From positions 103,895,416 through 103,959,415 of the forward strand of contig CM037596.1 of NCBI GenBank assembly GCA_021018995.1: a stretch of 64,000 nucleotides of DNA, given 5' to 3'. This DNA is from Chloranthus sessilifolius. Lineage: Eukaryota > Streptophyta > Magnoliopsida > Chloranthales > Chloranthaceae. The position numbers and the translations under genes were made by a program. This document shows, in pieces, positions 57,348 to 64,000 of this stretch. Numbering within the stretch: the first letter of the stretch is position 1; the number at the start of each line of letters is the position of its first letter. Below the pieces are notes generated by a model. It saw only the letters and a program-made list of their open reading frames with translations. It did not search any database and was not told the DNA's origin.

Positions 57348-57895
57348 GTAAGTTTCCACAACTTAGCAATATTCTATTGGAAAATTAGAATGAGCAGAAC
57401 TCAAATCACAGACCAACAAAGGACGATGTAAGTGGATGGCCCAACAGGCATTTATAGGATCCACTGCAATTGCATCACGCCATGTAAGCGGTCTGCTATT
57501 TGCGGTTCGTCATATATCATGGCGTACCATATTACAATTAGTTTTTGAGTTTATGTGGCACACAATCTAAAAAGTGATCAAAAAATCACATTTGAATCCT
57601 CTTGTATGCCACTTGGTTTTCATGAAGTGATTTTTTGGGATGTATCAGGGACAATAAAAACTGATCATCTACTGGTAGGCCCATAATTTGATCATTGGTA
57701 TGGAAGATTTATTTATTTATTTTTAATAGATATAATAAAACAAATCTCTATTGTCTCATTCAAATCAATCAATAATTTTCTAATATGGTGGTGATTTTCT
57801 AATATGGTGGCTTTAGATCATTTTCAGCATCGAGAGCTAAATTTGAGTAGCTAAACACCACTTTAGCTACTATATAGTATTTTAGCTATTGCTAA
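57348..57895 (+). other. GLR intron 4 start / downstream region
   Basis: A GTAAGT donor at 57348 implies a fifth exon. No sequence encoding the expected FPKGSPL-like start, M4 helix or tail was found from here to the window end. At about 57575-57660 there is a small mirrored element (AAAAAGTGATCAAAAAATCAC against GTGATTTTTTGGGATGTATC). Confidence 0.6.
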
Positions 57896-58056
57896 TACTA
57901 CAAAAAATATGACTATTAGCGGTAGCCAAAAACTGCCGCTATTAACAAAAAACTGCCGCTAATACCTTTGCTGCTAATAATCTTTAATAGTTTTTTGTTA
58001 ATAGTGGTGATTTTTTGCTCTAAAAACTTGCCGCTAATAATTTGTTTTTTGTAAAG
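57896..58056. mobile_element. CACTA-like MITE (family C), copy 3
   Basis: TACTACAAAAAATATGACTA and TTTTTTGTAAAG are near-CACTA termini, with TAA on both sides. The internal CTGCCGCTAATACC block is shared with copies 1 and 2. Confidence 0.87.
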
Positions 58057-58076
58057 TAAAAAACACTCTAACAGAC

Positions 58077-59034
58077 TGTGACGGGGTCAATACTTCTAGC
58101 AGCTTTGGCGCCGAGGCGGCACGACATGTGGTGCCCGGAAGGCACGCGACATGAGGTTATGAGGGCTTGGCGACATAGTCACGCTGCGGTCGCGACACAG
58201 TTGCATGGGAAGATGATGTAAGGAGTTATGGGCGTGTTGGTTGAGGACTTGACACTGTGTGCGACGGGCAGGAGGCGTGCGCCATGGGAGTATGTCAAAC
58301 TAATACGTCTGAGGTCCTTTGATTGTTTACCCATAGATGGTGTTTGAACCATTTATGTGGGCAAGGTGCTGGATGAGATGTCATGTCTTTCACCCACAAG
58401 GGGCCTTGCGTCACTAGAGGGGGCGCAAGTGTCTCCTAGGCCTGAAATGGTGGGCCTAGGACGTCGACGCAGTGATGCCGTGTGTCACCCAGGGTAAGGT
58501 TGAGGTATGGTCCCGAACTACGCGTCGCAGTGCATACAGCTGGGCAACTTCACGTGAACACTTGAGGGTTGCGTTGAACTTTGTAGAGCACCGCAGCACG
58601 AGGGTCCGATGCACACAATTATGGCTTGGTTCGGTATGTTGGTAGGACATATTGGTATGAGATGGTATGAGGCGTGACATGCCAATTCTGGTGCGAAGCG
58701 AGGTACTTGTGTAGGGCACGTGAGAGTGCAGTTGAGCAGACCAAGCATAACACAGTGGTGCAAGCGAGCGTGTCGTAAGTGGCACGATGCATCGGATGGT
58801 AGGCCTTGGAAAGAAGATAATCACGAGCGGAAGTTCCCGTCCTCTAGCTGGGTGGTATCAGAGCTGGTTGGAAGTTTGGTTGGCTTTATTGCATGTTGCA
58901 GCAAGGCACCGCGCGAGTTGGTGGTGCGTCGAGATGAGCACCCCTGTGATAGTTGGTATCAGTGATTGACTGGCCTAGCTTCAGAAGTTAGGCACCGCAC
59001 GCGAAGGCACGTCTAAAGGAGTGACTTCGTGACA
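58077..59034 (+). repeat. Left LTR of the short element
   Basis: Starts TGTGACGGGGTCAATAC. It contains two extra PBS-like words, TGGTATCAGAGC at 58853 and TGGTATCAGTG at 58954, in addition to the real one at 59037. Confidence 0.78.
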
Positions 59035-59363
59035 TTTAGGTATCAGAGCTAGCTTCAATCCAGAAGGGATGATACTGATGAGCTAATTGGTGTTAGCGGG
59101 GCACGAGACATCCCTGAGCTAGTTAAGACGTGAAGGCCTTGGGACCGCATAACCAGATTGATCCGGAGAGGGTGACGTTGGGGAAGGCGAGGACCTAAGA
59201 ACTAGATTGGAAGTTAAAGCTATCGGGGAGGTGCCAAACCTCGGGACTAGATATTGGATGTCAGCATGGCAGGGTGTTGACGCGAACAGGCTGGGAGGAG
59301 TTGGCGGGGTCAGTTCACTGCGATAATGCGTTAACGAGGACGTTGACATTATGGAGTGGTGGA
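59035..59363 (+). other. Internal region of the short LTR element
   Basis: About 330 bp without coding capacity, bounded by a PBS-like word (59037-59049) and a purine-rich tract. Confidence 0.6.
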
Positions 59364-60322
59364 GGCCACGGGGTCAATACTTCTAGCAGCTTTGGTGCCG
59401 GGGCGGCACGACATGTGGTGCCAAGAGGGCACGCGACATGGGGCCATGAGGGCTTGGCGATGTGGTCGCGCTGTGGTCGCGACACAGTCGCATGGGAAGA
59501 CGATGCGGGGAGTCATGGGCGTATTGGTTGAGGACTTAACACTGTGTGCCACGGGCAGGAGGCGAGTGCCATAGGAGTATATCAAACTAATACGTTTGAG
59601 GTCCTTTGGTTATTTACCCATAGATAGTGTTTGGACCATCTATGTGGGAGAGGTGCTGGATGAGATGCCATGCCTCCCACTCACACGGGGTCTTGCGTCA
59701 TCAGAGGGGGCGCAACTGTTTCCTAAGCCTGAAAGGGTGGGCCTAGGATGTCGACGCAGTGATGTCGTGTGGAATCCAGGGTGAGGTTGAAGTATGACCC
59801 CGGATTACGCATCACGGTGCATACAGCTGGGCAACTTCACGTGGACGCTTGAGGGCTGCGTGGGACTCTGTAGAGCATGGCAACACGCGGGTTCGATGCA
59901 CACGATTGTGGGATTGATTCTGTATGTTGGCAGGACATGTTGGCATGAGACGGCATGAGGCGTGGCATGCCAATTTTGTTGAGAAGTGAGGTACTTGTGC
60001 AGGACACGTGAGAGTGAAGCTTGAGCAGGCTAAGCATGACACAATGGTGCAAGTGAGCGTGTCGTAAGAGGCACGATGCATCGGATGGTAGGCCTTGGAA
60101 AGAAGGTAACCACGAGCGGGAGTTCCCGTTCTCTAGGCGGGTGGTATCAGAGCTGATTGGGAGTTTGGTTGGCTTTGTTGTATGCTGTAGCAAGGCACCG
60201 CGCAGGTTGGTGGTGCGTCGAGATGAGCGCCCCCATGACAGTTGGTATCAGTGATTGGCTGGCCTAGCTTCGAAAGTTAGGCGCCGCACGCGAGAGCACG
60301 TCTAAAAGAGTGACTCTGTGAC
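59364..60322 (+). repeat. Right LTR of the short element
   Basis: Closely matches 58077-59034, with the same embedded PBS-like words at 60142 and 60243. It ends GTGACTCTGTGAC. Confidence 0.78.
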
Positions 60323-60429
60323 TAGATACTCTATTTTAGCGACTCCTTTCTTTAAAATATTATTTTTCATTCTTATTTTTTTATTTTACTACCCACACTA
60401 ACTTTTAAAAATTCAAATTGGCATTTCAC

Positions 60430-60632
60430 GATCAATCGTGACATCAATGGAATGCAATCCTGCTATTCATGATCAATCGTGAACTTTTCACGATCAATCA
60501 TGACTCTAATTTCATGCAATCATATTTTTTCACGATCAATCGTGACTTTTCATAATCAATCGTGACTCTAATTTCATGCAAATCCTGATTTTTTACGATC
60601 AATCGTGACTTTTTCATGAGCAATCTTGAAAT
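60430..60632. repeat. TCACGATCAATCGTGA palindrome array
   Basis: At least seven intact or slightly altered copies of TCACGATCAATCGTGA, an inverted repeat with 7-bp arms around CA, are spaced by AT-rich words with a recurrent CTCTAATTTCATGCAA. The last copy merges into the foldback MITE that follows. Confidence 0.88.
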
Positions 60633-60989
60633 ACACTCATGCTAAAAATCTTTGATTGCTTTAAATCAGATGATGGAGATCATGTTTCGCTCTAATCTTC
60701 CACACAAGTGATCTTGAAGCCATGAACGTACCATCAGATAGTTAATTTTTTATTCCACATGTCACAGATCCCAAACACGTGACCCTAAAGTCACGTTTGA
60801 GCGTGATGTTTTCCACATGACTTTAGGGCTATGTTTTTGGGATCTGTGTTGTGTGGAATAAAAAAACTAACTGTCTGATGGTATCTTCCTAGCCTCAAGA
60901 TCCCTATTGTAGAAGATTGGAGGAAAAAATGATCTCCATCGTCAGATATAAAGCAATCAATAATTTTTAACATGGGTGTATTTCAAGAT
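60623..60989. mobile_element. Foldback MITE (family B), copy 3
   Basis: ATCTTGAAATACACTCATGC at the left is mirrored by GGGTGTATTTCAAGAT at the right. The inverted arms run for roughly 90 bp or more on each side (GATTGCTTTAAATCAGATGA against CGTCAGATATAAAGCAATC). It is the best preserved of the three copies. Confidence 0.87.
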
Positions 60990-61050
60990 TTAGTAGGTAT
61001 ATTTAAAGGAACTCTATTTTTATTCTTATTTTACTATTTTACTACTAGAT

Positions 61051-61080
61051 AAGAGAGAGAGAGAGAGAGGAGAGAGAAAG
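61051..61080. repeat. (GA)n microsatellite
   Basis: GA-rich run of about 30 bp. Confidence 0.9.
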
Positions 61081-61179
61081 AGTGTTATCCTTTAAAAAAA
61101 GTATTATTTTAATGTTTAGCTACTGCTACAGTAATAGTTAATTTAACTATTATTGTAGCAAATATGTATTTTAGATATT

Positions 61180-61275
61180 GAGATAGCGTGCCTGTTGGAG
61201 TGGATCTTTTGAAAATGAATAGCTATTTTAGCGTTTTTGAAGCGTTTGGCTCTCCTATTGGAGATGCTCTTAGAG
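61180..61275. repeat. Terminal piece of a TIR element (GGAGATGCTCTTAG end)
   Basis: CTATTGGAGATGCTCTTAG is a widespread plant DNA-element terminus. The AATAGCTATTTTAGCG stretch before it echoes TTTAGCTACTATATAGTATT at 57860-57888, so the short LTR element, the family C MITE and the palindrome array may all sit inside one older DNA element spanning about 57806-61275. Confidence 0.45.
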
Positions 61276-61379
61276 ATTCTGAGGGTTCAAATAAGGATAC
61301 CCATTGCTATGTACGAACTTCCAAAGCTTGAGCTTAGAGTCCTTAGACAAGGACGTATTGACGACATGGGTCAAAATAG

Positions 61380-61480
61380 CAGTTTTCCGATACGTATCGT
61401 CCCGACCTCCAGGACGATACGTACCGGGTATCGGCCGATACATTCAATGTATCGGCGATACATTGAATGTATCAGTTTGA
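61380..61480. repeat. CGATACGTATCG / TCGGCCGATACATT dispersed repeat
   Basis: Repeated self-complementary words around GATACGTATCGTCCCG and GTATCGGCGATACATT. It lies next to the hAT remnant and is non-coding. Confidence 0.5.
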
Positions 61481-61713
61481 TATATTGAAATTTTTTTTTT
61501 CAAAAAATTCTAAAAAATATTTTAAAAATTAAGAAAAATAAATATAATGATTTTCTATTTATTTCAACTTTTTTTAAAATTTATTTAAGATTTATTTGAT
61601 GCACATTTCATAATTTTATCAACGTATAACCTAAATTTCATTGTGCATGACTCATGATTAAAATTAAAAGGTATATTGTACATGAAAAATTTATTTTAAA
61701 GCTATATTGAATT

Positions 61714-62940
61714 TCATGGTGGTTCTTGGCCCACGTGATCATCATCATCGGTACACGAGATTTCTTTATAATGTTGGTCATATTGATACCTATGATCATA
61801 TGTGCTCCCTTGAAACTGAGGCATTAGCGACGAATATGGCTCAATGTAATCGGTAAAGGTTGGTCCTCCAAATATTTGACCAACGAAGTCATATGGCCCG
61901 GGATAGGTTGGTTGTGGTCGATAGTATAGGTTACTAGTTGCTAAATTTTTGGTATTTTGCAAACTAAATTCTCTGAAGCTAGAAGTCATATACCCACATC
62001 ATCTCGTGAAACTTGTGGTGGTGGTGGTGTTTGGTAAGATTATGACGTTCCTCTTCCTTCAACCCCTCCACCTCTAAATGTAGGAGTGTCATACATTATT
62101 ACCGGCTCATCATTCCATGATGCAATACCTCCATAAGAATAAAGATCAACATCATCCGCTCCACCACTAATGCTAGCGTGAGTTTCATCGCCTCCATTAT
62201 CACCCCCACCATTACCCCATCGTTGTCATTATCACTATCAGACTGTGCTTCGTCATCAGATCCAACCACTGAATGACGACTCAATCTTCTTTTCCGTCTC
62301 GGTGGTTGGAAAGCCTGCTCCTTCGCTACTCTTTCAATATTATCTAGTCATGCGGTGCCCTCAGTATCCAACACTGGCTCTTCTCTCTCTTCGATCCACT
62401 TATTAAAAGGGTCATCCTCTGTGAATATATAATCCAATTGGATGGGATTAAATATTCACTATCTGTAAGGTAAAATATGATAGATAAATTAGTATGCCTC
62501 ATCAATCAGATCAAATAAAAATTGTATGAACTAAGACTTCATATAATTTCTTACTACGGTTGGTCCTCTGCATATTTCTGACTCTTAATTACATGTTGTA
62601 GTGGTGGTAGACTAACTTTTTCAATCATTCCATAGTTAGCATATTCCTTGTCTTCATGTGAATGAGAGAGAATATGCTCCAATTCCGCTCACAGTTGGAC
62701 GAGGAACATGTTTGCGATAAAACCCTGATTACAACTCGCTTCAATATCGGGCTATTACCTCTATAATGCATCCACCAATCAACGGATTTATCATACTTGA
62801 TTTGGGATTGCACCAACGAGGTCTCAAATGACTCATGTCTCTTGCAGAATATGTCAATCTACAAAGATGGAATACAATAACCCACATATCAATAAAAAGA
62901 TCATCGTCTGATTCAACGCCAAAAACCAATAGTAGCTCTT
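61714..62940 (-). pseudogene. hAT-superfamily transposase, C-terminal remnant
   Basis: On the minus strand about 62880-62625 reads DIFCKRHESFETSLVQSQ then VDWWMHYRGNSPILKRVVIR and CSSSNCERNWSIFSLIHMKT. This is the hAT C-terminal dimerisation region (WWxxYG...LxxxAxRxLSxxxSSSxxERNWS). Downstream, 62284-62099 and 61989-61714 give acidic then Tyr/Pro/Gln-rich tails (SDDEAQSDSDNDND; YDHRYQYDQHY) in different frames with stops, as in hAT transposase-like plant proteins. The BED zinc finger and catalytic core are not in the window up to 63000. It is a frameshifted remnant. Confidence 0.85.
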
Positions 62941-62985
62941 TTGTCTTTAGTGATAGGAAGGAATCTAAATAAGATACCCTTCTCA

Positions 62986-62989
<4 letters not shown>

Positions 62990-63032
<43 letters not shown>
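62990..63032. repeat. (TA)n microsatellite
   Basis: TA run upstream of the hAT remnant. Confidence 0.96.
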
Positions 63033-63035
<3 letters not shown>

Positions 63036-63334
63036 TGCGTGCAGTGTGTGCATGTATATCTTGAGGCCCCAGGCAATGTGTCCGGATGCAACTCTTAGGA
63101 ATACGCCTAGACAAATTAGGCACCATGTAGAAGAGCAGGTGTCACAACTAGTACTTAAATCAAGATCAATAAGGTTTTATTCAAATTTTTTAGGCATGAT
63201 CTAATACATATCTACCATTAAAAATGGGGTCAAAGGTACTCAAAATCAATGCATCAACTTGATCGGGCACACCTTATTTTTTTACGCAACAACTGGAAGC
63301 CAAAAGTATAAACAAAAAATAATTTCTTTTTAAA

Positions 63335-63405
63335 TCACATGTGTCATGACTAATCAATCCAAAAGAGGTGTTGTTTTGAGTTGATAATATCACATGGCAT
63401 GTGAT
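63335..63405. repeat. Diverged copy of the foldback at 467-534
   Basis: Read on the minus strand, GATCACATGCCATGTGAT followed by AAAACAACACC matches GATCACATGCCACGTGAT and AAAACAACACTC near 468-500. It is the same repeat family in opposite orientation at the other end of the window. Confidence 0.6.
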
Positions 63406-63473
63406 CTAGCACTCAGGTGAAGTCCTAGAGGGCTGCGTTCCAATGTGTCGGGATTAAAAATAAATGATTTTAA

Positions 63474-63894
63474 AAAGGGAGCCATTACTTGCACATGTTG
63501 TTCAAGTGATTGTACCAAATTGCACTGAATTTAAAAGAAAGACTTGTAAGTTTGACGGCCTCGACTATGTGAAAACACCATCTAAGCCGTTTAATTTGAA
63601 GGTCATGATTTAAAGATATTAATTGCAAAAGATTAGAAGAAACTATAATTTTCATCATTTGATTAAATGGAGTCAAAGGCTATTATATAATTCAATAGTT
63701 GACTACAATAGATCGTATGACAAATATCGTGTTTTGCTCCAATTTTATATACCAAAGATCTATTGATCATGAACTTCAAATTAGACGGCCCATATTGCAT
63801 TTTTACATATCACATGTCCCTAAGATATTATGTCTTTATTTAAATTCGATGCAATCACTTGAAAAATGTGTGCAAGTAATGGCTCCCTTTTAAA
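63474..63894. mobile_element. Foldback MITE (family D)
   Basis: AAAGGGAGCCATTACTTGCA at the left is mirrored by TGCAAGTAATGGCTCCCTTT at the right, and internal words are mirrored as well (for example ATCTTTAAA / AAAGAT, GACGGCC / GACGGCCC). Another partial copy seems to begin at about 63915 (GTGGTTGCACCGAGGTTTAAA against GTGATTGTACCAAATTGCAC) and runs off the window. Confidence 0.85.
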
Positions 63895-64000
63895 AAAATA
63901 ACTTATAGAGTTCACCCGCTTTTTAAGTGGTTGCACCGAGGTTTAAAAAGACTTTGTATATTAGGAACATGTGAAAAGGCAATCTGGGCCGTCTGATTTA

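Larger units (their letters stand above)
58077..60322 (+). mobile_element. Short non-autonomous LTR element
   Basis: Two direct repeats, 58077-59034 and 59364-60322 (about 958 bp each), flank only about 330 bp. The first repeat ends GTGACA and is followed by a PBS-like TAGGTATCAGAGC (59037). The second is preceded by a purine-rich GGAGTGGTGGAGG (about 59353-59365). This is the layout of an LTR retrotransposon with a very small internal region and no gag-pol. A target-site duplication is not clear (CAGAC on the left, TAGAT on the right). The LTRs are related to the solo element in GLR intron 2. Confidence 0.75.

Noticed and set aside
61234-61300. Possible last GLR exon (frame AFLKRLALLLEMLLEILRV, loosely like AFPKGSPL...AILKV)
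   Set aside because: The DNA ends in GGAGATGCTCTTAG, a common plant DNA-element terminus. There is no acceptor, no M4 helix follows, and the resemblance is only to a few hydrophobic positions.

Overview
The window is nuclear DNA of a flowering plant. It is dominated by nested transposable elements and contains one recognisable host gene. The plant signature rests on chromodomain-bearing Ty3/gypsy retrotransposons primed by initiator-tRNA-Met-like sites, an En/Spm (CACTA) transposon with a TNP2-type transposase, hAT remnants, many (AT)n microsatellites and MITEs, and a split gene for a plant glutamate-receptor-like (GLR) channel with canonical GT/AG introns. Nothing bacterial or organellar was seen. 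I could not place the species.

Left part (1-23643): after AT-rich flank and a fragment of a minus-strand LTR element (about 840-1570), a long LTR starts at 1571 (gypsy-3). It is split at ATTAG by a complete chromovirus, gypsy-1 (2336-23643, TSD ATTAG on both sides). The 3' LTR of gypsy-1 is itself split by a second, opposite-strand chromovirus, gypsy-2 (13041-23434, TSD GGATC on both sides). All gag-pol copies are broken. Gypsy-1 has lost its reverse-transcriptase core by a clean deletion and has three in-frame stops. Gypsy-2 has many frameshifts, but its integrase-chromodomain ORF is intact.

Middle (23644-40500): the gypsy-3 LTR resumes, is split again by a 13-kb CACTA element (24876-37853, TSD CTC), then resumes and ends at a PBS (39139) followed by a gag remnant. 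The CACTA carries a decayed TNP2 transposase and what appear to be captured host exons (aspartic protease-like, neprosin-propeptide-like, dsRNA-binding). The layers read, from oldest to youngest on each branch, as gypsy-3 > gypsy-1 > gypsy-2, and gypsy-3 > CACTA.

Centre (41000-46500): single-exon scraps of five different host genes (ABCB transporter, WDR20-like WD40, S-receptor-like kinase, SYP13-type syntaxin, TDY-class MAPK) lie within 5 kb, as expected of a gene-fragment-capturing element or a fragment sink.

Right part (47200-64000): a clade-2-like GLR gene runs from 47988 on the plus strand. Exons 1-4 join in frame for 736 codons, but the last exon (M4 and C-tail) is not found before the window ends. 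Its promoter, introns and downstream side are full of MITEs, a solo LTR with a hairpin minisatellite, a short non-autonomous LTR element (58077-60322), a palindrome array and a decayed hAT transposase.

A recurring oddity is that four unrelated repeat families in the window each carry their own array of self-complementary 10-16-mers (TCGATTAATCGA; TCGCTCGAGCGA; CGATCGAT-type; TCACGATCAATCGTGA). The two gypsy-2 LTRs are also nearly identical except for scrambled patches concentrated at CAG/CTG-type sites, which may be an assembly or basecalling artefact tied to CHG methylation.
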